A stretch of 64,000 bases of DNA. Source: Hippopus hippopus (lineage: Eukaryota > Mollusca > Bivalvia > Cardiida > Cardiidae). The stretch is taken from NCBI GenBank assembly GCA_946811185.2, contig OX328106.1, positions 42,978,311 to 43,042,310 of the forward strand, written 5' to 3'. Both the position numbers and the translations under genes were made by a program. Below are positions 1 through 9,823 of the stretch, piece by piece. Each line of letters opens with the position of its first letter. Positions within the stretch are counted from its first letter, which is position 1. The notes below the pieces were generated by a model. It ran no database searches and was not told the origin of the DNA. It worked only from the letters and a program-made list of their open reading frames with translations.

Positions 1-153
1 ACCATTCTACCTCATGATTCTACTGATTTCTAAACATATCAATCCATATTATGCAACAACTTGATTAGTATAATGCACTCTGAAGATGCATGAAACTCCC
101 TTTCCAAGAGTACCTCTCATATACATGTACTTATGAATCCGAGACATTATTAG

Positions 154-262
154 TTGTACGGTCAGGTGGCAGGGGACTTGGAAACTTGTTCACGGCTGTG
201 GTGAATCATGTCGCCCCGAGCCGTGAACAAGTTTTCAAGTCCCCTGCCACCTGACCATACAA
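154..262. repeat. Near-perfect GC-rich foldback hairpin
   Basis: Arms 154-197 and 219-262 are inverted copies matching at about 42 of 44 positions (for example GTCAGGTGGCAGGGGACTTG against its complement), with a 21-base loop. The flanks TTAGTTGT / ACAACAAA extend the symmetry loosely. It looks like a young foldback element. Confidence 0.8.
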
Positions 263-270
263 CAAATTTA

Positions 271-630
271 TTATACTGCAAAGTTTTACCATTCCAACGT
301 GTGTTAAGCGAATTTTACCTGTTTTTTGGTTTCAAAAATTGAGTACGCTGATGAAGTAGGATTTCCCTTCTGAGCGCACCAATTCAATGAAAACTGACGT
401 CACTGGGAATTGACGTCACTGAAACCTTGGTAAAACATGCCGTTTGGCACATAATCTTGATGTTAATCTTGATCGACACCGCCATTTTGGATGTTGTGTT
501 GAAAGTGAAGTCATGTATACGGGGCTCCCGAAAGGGAAACTGCTTTTACGTTGGTTTTGACAGTGTACATGATATATATGTTCGGGGCATATTATCCAAT
601 CAGATTACGCGAAATTTCTTTGCAGTATAA
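271..630. mobile_element. MITE with TTATACTGCAAAG terminal repeats
   Basis: TTATACTGCAAAG (271-283) is repeated inverted at 618-630, within TA-rich flanks, enclosing about 330 bases without a transposase. It includes two TGACGTCA sites (395-402, 411-418). An open frame of 67 codons inside is not protein-like. TA duplication would suit a mariner-type element; this is inference. Confidence 0.55.
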
Positions 631-828
631 CTGCTACTCCATATAATTCATTTTTCTTTGCAATTTCAATTGTGGTACGAAAACCAGATAAAAGCCATGC
701 CAGGATCATAATTTTGACAGTTGTTTCAGAACGCACAAATTTATTGTAAAATAGTAGGAGGAAATCCTGCCTTCTGTCTTGCTTTCAAGCTATCGTAGTG
801 TCATCATTATGTTTAGGACATTCAATCC

Positions 829-1055
829 TTAACTCTTTACCATACAACAAAAGTTGAGACTGGTCCAAATTAAAAGCATTTGCAGATGTCAATTAAACGT
901 GGTTCAAGAAACTAATATTAATTTGGAAGGGCAGCAAAATATTGTGGGCAGAGAAGAAAATGCTGGTTACCAGCATTTTCTCCTTTTCCCACAATGTTTT
1001 CCAAAGCCTTCGTTCTCTATGTCGTTTAAACTTGACTTGTGTGGTAAAGTGTTAA
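829..1055 (+). mobile_element. M1 MITE, full length
   Basis: TTAACTCTTTACCATACAAC at the left, GTGTGGTAAAGTGTTAA at the right, TTAA on both ends. Central hairpin AGAAAATGCTGGTTACCAGC with flanking complementary arms at about 940-1000. Confidence 0.85.
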
Positions 1056-1084
1056 GGCACTGACCCTGGCTGTGGTTGCTTTTG

Positions 1085-1152
1085 CAGACAGTGTAAATAA
1101 AGATATGACTGAACAAAACATGCAGCCTGACCTTGGATCTATACTGTCCGCT
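1085..1152. repeat. M3 core palindrome, solo, degenerate
   Basis: CAGACAGTGTAAATAAAGAT ... CTTGGATCTATACTGTCCGC: the two arms of the M3 core without M3 ends. It follows the preceding M1 copy closely. Confidence 0.5.
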
Positions 1153-1548
1153 ACTTTGCAACACATTTTGCACAAAACATTGCAGCTGCTTTTTTCTGGA
1201 TTGAAAACGTCCTTCTCATTACGGGAAAGGTAACGCAAGACATATTGCTTTCAAATTTGACGGTACAGGAAATGAGCAAAGATTAGTCTTTACTAGTGTT
1301 GCCAACTGTTGTAAGATACTGTAGCTAGAAAAATTATCATCCTTTACATCTAGTCTAGAGATCAATGAAATCTTCTTTCCAGAATCTTAGGAAGATTATC
1401 AAAACCTGTTCAGACTGTAAACATACTGCCTAGTGCACCATAGAAACCAAATACATCACTCCTATCCCACACAGTAAACATACTATCTGCTTTACAGATT
1501 CCCTGAAAATAGACAAGAAATGACCATTTGTTTTTTCTTTCTATACAT

Positions 1549-1988
1549 TTAACACTTTACCAACCAATCCAATGTATTGAAAACCCTGTCAGAGAAAGAA
1601 TTTGAAAACGTGGGAAAAGGAGAAAATGCTAGTAACCCGCATTTTCTTCTTTGTTTTTTTCCCCCTTCAAAGATTAATTCCTTTCTTAGAGTCACTTAAT
1701 TTGTCAGCTGCAAATGCTTTCAATTTGGACTACTATAAAATTTTGTCATTTGGAAAAGAGTTAACTCTTTACCAGCAGACGAAATTATAGAACAGACCAA
1801 ACTGAAAGCATTTGCAGACAACAATTTAAATGCAGTTAAAATGATAATTTTCTTCTTGGGAAGGGTGGAAACATTGCTAGAAAAGAAACAAATACTGATT
1901 ACCAGCATTTTCTCTATTTCCCACAATCTTTTCCAAAGCTTTCCTGCTATGGGTCTTTAAAACAAAGGCTTGTTTGGTAAAGGGCTAA
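1549..1988. mobile_element. Two M1 copies back to back sharing one TTAA
   Basis: Reverse copy 1549-1764 ends GGAAAAGAGTTAA and forward copy 1761-1988 begins TTAACTCTTTACCAGC; the TTAA at 1761-1764 belongs to both. The outer end at 1985-1988 has decayed to CTAA. Both hairpins are partly eroded (CTAGTAACCCGC and CTGATTACCAGC). Confidence 0.8.
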
Positions 1989-2754
1989 TACTAAACACTA
2001 CAATCACCTCTTTTGTCTTAAGTTTATTCTGGCACATGATCAGTTTGCAGGGTACATTGCACTGATCTTAGACTGTCCAATACTTTGAGAGATGAACTGA
2101 AGCAATTGTTTGTTGCAAGCAATTGCTATTTATCCCACAATGTTTTCAAAAGTTGCCCATTCCAGGGGATACAGTCACATTTGTACAGTGATTGGCTAAA
2201 TATACAAATCACCTTAGAACCAGAATCTTAGCTTGAAGCACTGACTGTGTGGCATACTAATCTAAATTTACATTATCTTACAGTTTATTGGCCAATGGCA
2301 AAACTTTATCAAATAAACAGATTTTTCATGGTCATTGCTTCATGCCACAAAATGCAAATATCATAATTATGGTGAATCTAACTTAAAAAAAAACATTGAA
2401 AAGACCAACACATTTTCCTTGGAAGAACACTATGAATTTTTTTCTCTAACAAACTTGGCAAGGATATTGAATCCAAAAAGGTGAGAAAAGTACAATTAAA
2501 ACTGTTCTCTTTATCAGTTTATAACCTTATTCTTTATCACAAATGACAAAGTAACTTGACCTAGATGTAACTAAGTCAAACAGTCTTGACACTATTTTAC
2601 ACAAACTGTGTAATTTCAAGTCCTGACAAGACTTTTCATTACTTTGACCTTGTGACCAAATTATAAGCCCACATGATCCAGATTCAGACTTGGCCTTGAT
2701 ATCATGGGGACATATACTCTGACAAGGCTAAGCTGCAGTTGCTTTCAGAGAAGA

Positions 2755-2992
2755 GCTATGCACTGTGAAAAGGGGCTTAATGCATCTGCAAAAAGTATTA
2801 ACCCTGGTCAGCGTGCGCAATCCACACAATATGACCTGGGCCAACACTTTTTGCTATTGGTCATTTTTCTGCATGTCCAAGGACCAGTTTACCTCATGAT
2901 TCAGTCAGTTGTTAGACAAACTGGAGTTTATGGATCCATGATCAATATAAGGCCTTTCTTGGTATCATGGATCACGGAGATGCATTAAGCCC
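2755..2992 (-). mobile_element. M2 MITE, reverse orientation
   Basis: GTGAAAAGGGGCTTAATGCA near the left; CAGCGTGCGC hairpin arm; GGATCACGGAGATGCATTAA then GCCCCCC at the right. The GC-rich hairpin is degenerate and the right outermost bases are lost. Confidence 0.7.
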
Positions 2993-3271
2993 CCCCAAAT
3001 ATACATAATGCATAAAAGATTCCAAGCAACTAGAGCTGGGTATCACCAGAAAAAAATGTATCTCGATATATCATGATATTAATGATGCGATACAATACAG
3101 TATCAAGATATTTTGGAATGTTACAATGTTGGTTACCTTAAATGTTTTTCTTCTAATAAATCTGGCACAACTGTAACAAGAGCTATGTACAAAAACCCTC
3201 CTGATGTAAATGGTAATATCCAAACTGTACTATCACCTGTAATAAATCAAATTATATACAATTAACCTTCA

Positions 3272-3489
3272 CTAACTCTTTACCAAACCACAAAAATGTA
3301 GACTTGTCCATATTGAAAGTATTTAGAGATGACAATTTAAGTGTGACTCAAATGATGGAAATTTTCTTCTGATAGGGTAGAAAACATTGTAGGAAAAGGA
3401 GAAAATGTTTTTTCTCCTTTTCCCGCAATGTTTTCAAAAGGCCTTTTACTTAGGGTTGATAAAACTCAGGATTGTGAGGTAAAGGGCTA
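3272..3489 (+). mobile_element. M1 MITE, full length with eroded hairpin
   Basis: Begins CTAACTCTTTACCAAACCAC and ends GAGGTAAAGGGCTAA. The hairpin centre has lost the TGCTGGTTACCAGCA part, leaving AGGAGAAAATGTTTTTTCTC. A separate right-half fragment lies at 3667-3752, and a lone end TTAACCCTTTACTG at 3905-3918. Confidence 0.75.
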
Positions 3490-3814
3490 ACAGAACAATC
3501 CTGTATCTAACTTATCGAAAAGCCTTATGAAGATATTTTGGAAACGGGATAGAATGCTGATATCCACCATGTTCTCACACTTGTCAAAGACAAATCAAAG
3601 CATTTCAGTCATATTTTATGTTGTACCTATAGATGCTTCCAATTAATACAAGTCTATAATTTTGTTGCTGGTTACCAAAATTTTCTCTGTTTGTCACAAT
3701 GTTTTCAGAAGCTTTTTTTCTTGGGTGTCGTCAAAATTCGGGATTATTTTCGAAACAATAAAGGTTGCACTATGAAACCCTTCTGACCCTCAAAAAGGGA
3801 TCATAGTTATATAC

Positions 3815-3884
3815 CTGCCGCCTGCGCTGAGTCTGCCATTAGCGCTGTCAATGCCCCTACTGTACCTCCTGTGGCTGTTAGCAG
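3815..3884 (-). CDS. SLC39A13: SLC39A13 coding exon 7 (TM6), last exon in window
   Basis: Seventy bases, acceptor TTTCAG, donor GCAG/GTATAT. In the phase set by exon 6 it reads LLTATGGTVGALTALMADSA then QAA (residues 316-338) plus one base. The Gly-rich start matches the human TM6 STALGGLLGAG. The remaining C-terminal exon or exons (TM7-TM8, roughly 50-60 residues) were not found between 1 and 3814 and should lie to the left of the window. Confidence 0.88.
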
Positions 3885-3918
3885 CTGAAATAAAAAATAC
3901 TGGCTTAACCCTTTACTG

Positions 3919-4665
3919 TAGAATAATGAATGCATTCATTGTACAAAGCCATACCAACAATTCTTTATTTCATACTTTTCGTTAGTTTATTGAGAAATAA
4001 TGGTGGAATATCATTTGTTATTTCACGGTTACAACCAGTGAAAAATACCGATTTCATATTAACTCTTCAATTGAAGGTGGAAACCGTAGTTCCCGCTCAC
4101 TAGCTACCTTAGGCGTGCCATTCAATAAGACAGAAATATGATGTAATTTACCCTGTATTTCCTGCGCTTTATGTAATATTGTAATGTGTTGCCATGTGGA
4201 GGGGGTACGCCATGGGAAATTACTGAAACAAACTGTGCTGGATTTTGATGTAACTCCCAACAAAAAAAGGGTTTGAGGCATGAAATGAATAGAATATTTT
4301 GGGTTTTTTTTAGTGAAAATTCATTTCGAGTGAACACCATTGGTAATATTTTTAAGAGTGGCACAACCACTCATGAAAATATTACTGATGATGTTCAGTC
4401 GATAAATTAAATTTCCATCTTTCACCGAGAAAAAAACATATACTCTCTATGTCATGCATTTGTTAAAGCCAAGATCTATGGCCATGTGGTCAAATAAATG
4501 ACAGTAGCTATAATGTCTGATGCACTGAGATCTTTCCAGTAACAAAAAACTTTGAAATTTCAATATCCTTGGTTTTTACAGTTGATTGCAACTTCCCTCT
4601 CTCAAACAACAAATTTTTGACTATGCGGGAAATGAACATAACTGCAGATGACAAATTCAAAATTG
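3919..4665. other. Intron 6 stretch with no recognised feature
   Basis: AT-rich, no coherent splice-bounded reading frame, and no repeat family shared with the rest of the window that could be recognised by eye. Confidence 0.5.
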
Positions 4666-4669
4666 ACAC

Positions 4670-5375
4670 TGCACACAACATTTTTCAAAGATTTGGCCGA
4701 GTGACCTACTTTTTTGCATGACATGACCAATTTCTAAGTGTACTAAGATATTGTCAAGACAAACATTCTGAACGAATTTCAAAAGTATCAGACCAAAAAT
4801 CTGGCTTCTATGGTGCACACATGATTTTTTCTGAAATTTAGCCCAGTGACCTACTTTCCAACCCAACATGACCCAATTTCAAACATGTCCAAGTTATTAT
4901 CAAGACAAAAACTCCAACCTGTTTTTATAGGTATGTATAGGGCTGGAAATGTGGCCTCTAGAGTGCACGTAAGTTTTCCTAAAATTGGCCCAGTGACCTA
5001 CTTTTCAACCTGAGATGATTCAATATTTAACTTGTCTAATTATTAAAACAAACATTCTGACCGATTTTCATGAGTATCTGACGGAAAATGTGGCCTCTAA
5101 AATGCACACAACGTTTTTCTAAGATTTGCCTGCTGACCTACTTTTTGACTGAGACGACCCAACTGCGTACTTCTCTGAGGTATTATCAAGTCAAACACTC
5201 TGACCAATTTTCATGAGTACCGGTATCTGACTGAAATTGTGGCTTCTGGAGAGCACACAAGGTAATTGTTGATGCACAGACGACGCTCTACACACAACTC
5301 AAAATGGACGACGTACGACAGACACAGCACGATCCCAAGAGCTCACCTTGAGCACTTTGTGCTCTAGTGAGCTAA
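4670..5375 (+). mobile_element. Helitron/pearl-like element with ~145-bp tandem units, 5'-truncated
   Basis: Four diverged units repeat GTGACCTACTTT at 4701, 4846, 4993 and 5133 (spacings 145, 147, 140). The right end holds a nested stem: AGCTCAC (5340-5346) pairs with GTGAGCT (5367-5373), with GAGCACTTTGTGCTC (5350-5364) inside, then CTAA. A terminal hairpin just before CTRR is the known Helitron 3' signature; a tandem-unit core is typical of bivalve pearl elements. Assignment to that group is inferred. Confidence 0.6.
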
Positions 5376-5571
5376 AAATAAAATCTCCATTCAAAAGGGG
5401 CATAACTATGGCAATAATGCATTGGAGACTGCTTGCCCATTTGCCTAGGTTCCACTGTTGATAGTTAACAACTAGACTGAGTTTGAAGTCAATCTCTTCA
5501 GTAATGACTAATGACAGATAACACAAGTCACATAAACAGTTGAAAACAGTCCATCCATAACATGGCCATAC

Positions 5572-5685
5572 CTGGGCTTTTGCAGCTTTCCATCTGTCAA
5601 AACCAGATCTCAGCAAAATAGCAAAGTCTCCTACTTCATGCGGGATTTCATGGAGTAATATAGCAAATGTTGTCACTAAACCAAC
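5572..5685 (-). CDS. SLC39A13: SLC39A13 coding exon 6 (TM5, HEIPHEVGD)
   Basis: Thirty-eight codons (residues 278-315), phase 0 at both ends; acceptor CTTGCAG, donor CCAG/GTATGG. Contains TTFAILLHEIPHEVGDFAIL, the ZIP TM5 motif HExPHExGD with His289, Glu290, His293 and Glu294, which supply the metal site in this family. It ends in LLRSGFDRWKAAKAQ, as in human LLRAGFDRWSAAKLQ. Two decayed copies of the start of this exon lie just upstream in the same intron (5789-5870 and 5990-6068). Confidence 0.97.
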
Positions 5686-5788
5686 CTGCAAGAAGTATTA
5701 CATGACATTTATGAGACTGTTTCAGCACTTTTTATACCCCTTTAATATCTTGATATCTCAGGCAGTCTGAATAAAATTTAGAGTGAAC

Positions 5789-5870
5789 AAATAACAAAAT
5801 CTCTAACTTCATAAAATATTTCATGGAGTAACATGGATAACTGCAGTCAGCAAACTAGCCAGCAAGAAGT
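5789..5870 (-). pseudogene. Decayed duplicate of SLC39A13 exon 6 (relic A)
   Basis: On the minus strand this piece aligns with the start of exon 6: it keeps TTACTCCATGAAAT, a GAAGT..GAGA.TTTTG.TATTT block, and the CTTCTTGC upstream of the acceptor. Translation gives remnants like LLTAV..LHEIF.EVRDFVI, with one inserted base that breaks the frame, and CAG at the acceptor changed to CTG. It lies about 173 bases from the real exon. Read as a dead tandem exon copy. Confidence 0.7.
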
Positions 5871-5989
5871 TTGGAAATACTATCAGTAGACACAAACTTG
5901 GAACTTTTTTGTACTTCTACCATGCTTTGTCAAATTGAGTAATTCCACAAGCCATTGAAGGCAGTTTAAATAAAGATCAGACTGCAGAG

Positions 5990-6068
5990 GATAGCAAAAT
6001 CTCTAACTTACGAGAGATTTAGGGAGTAATATAGCTACAGCTGTCACTAATCTATCTGTAAGTAGTAC
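5990..6068 (-). pseudogene. Decayed duplicate of SLC39A13 exon 6 (relic B)
   Basis: A second relic, about 198 bases beyond relic A. It keeps TTAGTGACAGCTGTAGCTAT ahead of ATTACTCC, corresponding to LVTAVAILL of exon 6 (LVTTFAILL), an acceptor-like TTACAG, and a block matching EVGDFAI. The codons for the catalytic HExPHE are lost (CATGAA replaced by CCTAAA) and a stop follows. It shares the ATAGCAAAATCTCTAACTT block with relic A. Confidence 0.7.
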
Positions 6069-6096
6069 AGAACAACTATAATTACCATGCAAATAT

Positions 6097-6250
6097 AGTT
6101 TTACTTTTTTCTTCAACTCTTTTCATCCCAGATAAACTTACCTTGCTTTTTGGGACAGTGCAACTATAATGACACTGCATATAATAGTGTTATTTTTTTC
6201 TTTAACTCTTTTTATCCTGGATAAACTTCACATGCTTTTTTGGGGCAGTG
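6097..6250. repeat. Short tandem duplication in intron 5
   Basis: TTTACTTTTTTCTTCAACTC...CTTTTTGGGACAGTG at about 6100-6165 is repeated with changes at 6186-6250. It continues the ~175-200-base duplication pattern that produced the exon 6 relics next to it. Confidence 0.5.
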
Positions 6251-6736
6251 TAGATCAAGATCAGACTTCAGTCTGATTTTGGACTCCCACTGCTTTACAT
6301 TTTGTGAGACACTGAATTAAAAACAGCCTTCATTATTTTCCTCGGGTCAATGCTTCTAGTTCTTTTTATAGCACTACTTCTGGTCCTTTCCAAAAGCACT
6401 ATGACAAAATAGAACTGTTGCAGGCTAACAAATACCCCCATCACATATCAGCAAAAATATTCCAAGGGCAATGACTCCTAGAAAAGTCATAATCATTATA
6501 ATCATAATGAAAACAGTTAACTGCAGGTGCACAATTACCCACGGTAATAAGGCTTGCATTAAAATTTCACTTGGTCGAAAACTGTAGGAGGAGACAAATA
6601 GAAACTTGTATCTGCAGATGGACAGATGGACTGAAAAAAGATAGATCAACAGAAAAACAGACAGATGGACTATCCCATCCTTAGAAAAAGGTTGTTTTAC
6701 TAGAGCAATAACCTTACACAGAAAAAGCCTTCTTAC

Positions 6737-6826
6737 CTTTATACTGACTAAAAATCCTCCAGCTACAGCTAGACCATGGGTAAAATTATCTATCACGTTT
6801 GCTGCTAAATTTAAATATCCTGTGAC
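6737..6826 (-). CDS. SLC39A13: SLC39A13 coding exon 5 (TM4, metal-binding motif)
   Basis: Thirty codons (residues 248-277), phase 0 at both ends, acceptor CATTTCAG and donor AAAG/GTAAGA. Contains NVIDNFTHGLAVAGGFLVSI, almost identical to human ZIP13 NTIDNFTHGLAVAASFLVSK. The Asn, Asp and His of DNFTHG (260-265) are the TM4 metal-site residues known for the ZIP family; all are present. Confidence 0.97.
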
Positions 6827-6887
6827 CTGAAATGAGTACCTACAATGTCATGAATGTTTTTTCTACATGCTTCTCCAGAATAGATGT

Positions 6888-7070
6888 GAATCATACTTTG
6901 TGAAAAGGTGGCGTAATGCATCTGTAAAAAGTATGAACAACCAATGTCTGCCTGAGCAGTCAATGTAGACATGGGTCAGACCTATTTGCCATTGGTAAAT
7001 TTCCTTCATTTCAAAGGACCATTCCACCTCGTGATTCAGCTAGTTTTAGACAAAACTGATCTGTATTATA
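6888..7070 (-). mobile_element. M2 MITE, degenerate and truncated
   Basis: TTTGTGAAAAGGTGGCGTAA then TGCATCTGTAAAAAGTATGA, and CACCTCGTGATTCAGCTAG: recognisable M2 order, with a decayed hairpin and no right end. Confidence 0.6.
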
Positions 7071-7082
7071 ATTCAATATTAG

Positions 7083-8127
7083 TTGTTTTCATGAATATTG
7101 GCGAGTTCTGATTGGCTGAAAAAATTTTTTCATAGCTCCATGAAAAAAAAATTAAGCAGTGCCGGAACTACTTTTGCAGTTAAACTAATGTAAACAAACA
7201 TGTATAGATCTACGAGATTTCATAATGTTTTTCTTTCTGATTTTATATCCAGTCCGAATTTCAAATTGCTAGCTAAATTTATTTTCTCTGAATATTTAAA
7301 AAGTATCCAACAGTAAATTTAAAGAGAGAGTTTAAAACTTCGTCACCTTGCTGGGTTCTGACGATCTTATTTTCAACTTACTTCTAGCGTATTGAACTTC
7401 TAATAATAAATCTACTAAATCTGCAAATGTTCAATACTATAATGACGTCATGAATTATGTCATCTTTACGTCATAAACGAGCAGTTTTGCCGCGCTATGA
7501 AATATGAATGAAATGAGCACTAAATAAATACGCAAAGTTGGATTTACAAAAAAAAAGCAGTTAGTATTATTTAAGTGCATATTTGTTGTCTGTGATATTA
7601 AATTATAAGGAATGAAGAAAATTTTTTTTGTTTTCATGGAGGTATGAAAAAAAAAAACCTAATCACACTCTTGTATGCAACAGCTTGCTAAGTATAAAGG
7701 CATTACAAAGACAAACTGAACACTTTTTTTGAGAGCATTGCTCTATTACTAGTATAGTTGATGCACTTACAGAGAGCAACTTTAGTTCATATCAGTAAAT
7801 TTTTCCGCTCAAATACATGTGTTGCAATTGGATAAAATAACACACATGACAGACAAAAAAAAATGTACACACTGTAAAATATGGTATAATGATATATCTC
7901 GTGCACCGACTAAGCATGCACTGATTTACGAGTTGATTACTCCAATGTTAAGCTGTAATATTAATCCCCCATTCATAAAAACAGAGTTACTACCTTACAA
8001 ACTATAAATTATCTCATTATGGGAATAAAGGAATATTATGTTGTAGTAACTTTCCTGGTGCTTGTATTTACTTCTCTCTCCGTAAGAAAATTTTGACATC
8101 ACGCGAGACCAAAGATTATTTCATTTA
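7083..8127. other. Intron 4 stretch, no firm feature
   Basis: Contains TTCTGATTGGCTGAAAA and CATGACGTCA-like pieces reminiscent of foldback MITEs (compare 19118-19330), but no paired ends were found. The rest is AT-rich with homopolymer A/T runs. Confidence 0.35.
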
Positions 8128-8385
8128 TATCACGGCGACCAGTGCACCTATCCAAGCTTTCCTGTAGTTTCTGTTACCAGAACTCTGCACAATATTCTTT
8201 CCAAGCCACTGGCTACTGTCCCACATAACCATCATCAAAACAATGGTCAGCGTTGAGAGAGGAATGAATGCTGTCGCAATGACTATCTTCAATCCTCAAG
8301 ACAGAAATTGGCCCAGCTGAGGATTGAACCAGCGACCTCTGGTTTTAAAGTCCTGAGCTACCAGGGCTTGGCTGCTTTTACAATG
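8128..8385 (-). mobile_element. tRNA-derived SINE (family S1)
   Basis: On the minus strand the head reads CCTGGTAGCTCAGGACTTTA (A box) and CTGGTTCAATCCTCAGCTGG (B box). The body runs CATTGCGACAGCATTCATTC ... ATGGTTATGTGGGACAG and the tail ends CTTGGATAGGTGCACTGGTC then GCCGTGATATAAATGAAAT. Same order as the copies at 17398, 37750, 44860, 60470 and 62870. The 3' tail lacks the ATTG microsatellite here. Confidence 0.75.
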
Positions 8386-8459
8386 TAGGAACTTCCTCTA
8401 CCACCAAAGCCTATATATATATAAACCTCTGAAAAAGCATTGTTTGTCACAGTGCATGT

Positions 8460-8889
8460 TTAACCCTTTACCAAACAGCATAGTTTTAGACTCACCTATG
8501 TTGAAGGAATTTACAGATGACAATCAAATGTTTTTCAAATGACTGAATTTGACCTTGAAAAGGTAGAAAAACATTATGGAAAAAAGCAGAATTTTCTCCT
8601 TTTCCTGCAACGTTTTAAAAAGCCTTCTTTTTCCTGGTCATTAAAACTCGAAATTGTGTTTTAACTCTTTACCAAACGACAAAATTTTAGACAGGTCCAA
8701 ATTGAAAGCACTTGCAGACGACAAAATAAACGCAACTCAAAAATTGAAATTTGTTTCCAGCAGGGTAGAAAACATTGTGGGAAAAGGAGAAAATGCTGGT
8801 TACCAGCATTTTCTCCTTTTCTCACAATGTTTTCAAAAGGCTTCTTTCTGAGGGTCGTTAAAAGTCGGGATTGTGTGGTAAAGGGTTAA
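8460..8889 (+). mobile_element. Two M1 copies head to tail sharing one TTAA
   Basis: Copy 8460-8664 (worn, hairpin centre reduced to AGCAGAATTTTCTCC) is followed by copy 8661-8889, which is very well preserved: TTAACTCTTTACCAAACGAC, intact hairpin TGCTGGTTACCAGCA, end TGTGGTAAAGGGTTAA. TTAA 8661-8664 is common to both. The second copy ends 62 bases from the exon 4 donor. Confidence 0.88.
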
Positions 8890-8951
8890 AGGGTTCAATG
8901 CATTTTTTTTTTCAAGCAGTACAGTGCCCAATCAAATTGAACTGTTATTAC

Positions 8952-9155
8952 CTTTATTCTGCTCTCTGCCTGTTTATCTGGGACTGTAGCCATGTCACTG
9001 GTTGAGTTATTTGCACTATTTTTGCCGTTCTGTTTTGTTTTAGCTTTTGATTTTTTGTTATTTTTTTTAGTTCTTGGTTTCACTCCATTCATTTTATCTG
9101 TGCCTTGGACTTTTATTGTCTTATTCTTTTTCTCGTAGTCTTCATCATCTTCCAA
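8952..9155 (-). CDS. SLC39A13: SLC39A13 coding exon 4 (cytoplasmic loop)
   Basis: Exactly 68 codons, phase 0 at both ends (acceptor TTTACAG, donor AAAG/GTAATA); residues 180-247. It encodes the variable loop between TM3 and TM4: an acidic start LEDDEDYEKK, then a long Lys/Asn/Thr/Ser-rich low-complexity stretch, ending SRIK, which meets exon 5 VTGYLNL as in human SIKVSGYLNL. Unlike many ZIP family members the loop has no His cluster. The open frame and exact phase support the call although the loop itself is not conserved. Confidence 0.9.
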
Positions 9156-9423
9156 CTGTAAAGAAATAAGATAAAGATTAAATTTCATTGCAACAAGATA
9201 GTTCTAATTTTAATCTTTTACCAAATATTTCCTGTTCTGATAACCGTTTGGAAGAAGGATATTTTAAACATAGCCGGAAACAGAAGATAGCAGGTTACCT
9301 ACAAATCAACCCTTTTGTCATCTCAAATTCCATCATCTACAAAGGCCCAAAATACAGTATTTGTATGTTATAAGAAAAAGAAGGCTTAGGTATGTAAAAA
9401 AATGCAAGAAGAAAATATACTGC

Positions 9424-9651
9424 CTTACCCTTTACCCTATTATGAAATTCAAGACTTGTCCAAAATGAAAGCATATTAGAATAACAAAATTAATGAGGCT
9501 CAAATGATGGAATCTGTCTCTAAAACAGATCGAGAATTGTGGAAAATGGAGAAACTGTTGGTTACCAGCATTTTCTTTTTCTCATTCAATAGTTTCAAAA
9601 ACCTTTATGCCCATGATCATCAAAACATGGGGCTGTTTGGTAAAAGGTTAA
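9424..9651 (+). mobile_element. M1 MITE in intron 3
   Basis: Left CTTACCCTTTACCC, right TTTGGTAAAAGGTTAA. Hairpin present but eroded (CTGTTGGTTACCAGCATTTT). Its right end is 43 bases from the exon 3 donor. Confidence 0.75.
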
Positions 9652-9694
9652 ATATGTACACAATGCATCAGGAAAACAAACTACAGAAACTTAC

Positions 9695-9804
9695 ATGATC
9701 ACGCTCACTTTCTTTGGCGAAGGTCTTCTCGATGATTAAAAACAACAACAGTCCAGCAATGACCCACAATCCAATACTCATGTGTCCTTGATGATTATGT
9801 CCAT
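9695..9804 (-). CDS. SLC39A13: SLC39A13 coding exon 3 (TM3)
   Basis: Residues 143 (split) to 179. It begins with a short His-rich lumenal loop DGHNHQGHMS, followed by TM3 GLWVIAGLLLFLIIEKTF, which aligns with human ZIP13 GLWVIAGILTFLALEKMF. Acceptor CATTTCAG and donor CAT/GTAAGT are strong. The exon ends in phase 0. A palindromic MITE ends only 19 bases upstream of the acceptor, so the branch point probably lies inside that element. Confidence 0.95.
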
Positions 9805-9823
9805 CTGAAATGGAGAAATAGAA

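Noticed and set aside
2704..2988. 94-codon open frame with a Cys-rich start
   Set aside because: It covers an M2 element from end to end; the same frame at 24442-24768 is broken by different stops.
3025..3115. Short palindromic run around TCGATATATCATGATATTAA
   Set aside because: Low-complexity AT palindrome without paired ends or second copy in the window.
1..3814. Missing ZIP13 TM7-TM8 exon within intron 7
   Set aside because: Looked for the Gly-rich TM7 segment and LPDLL-like residues on the minus strand; no convincing frame bounded by AG/GT was found, so the exon is most likely outside the window.
5299..5691. 130-codon reading starting before exon 6
   Set aside because: Only 5685-5572 is exon; the rest reads through the intron after the GTATGG donor into the Helitron-like element.
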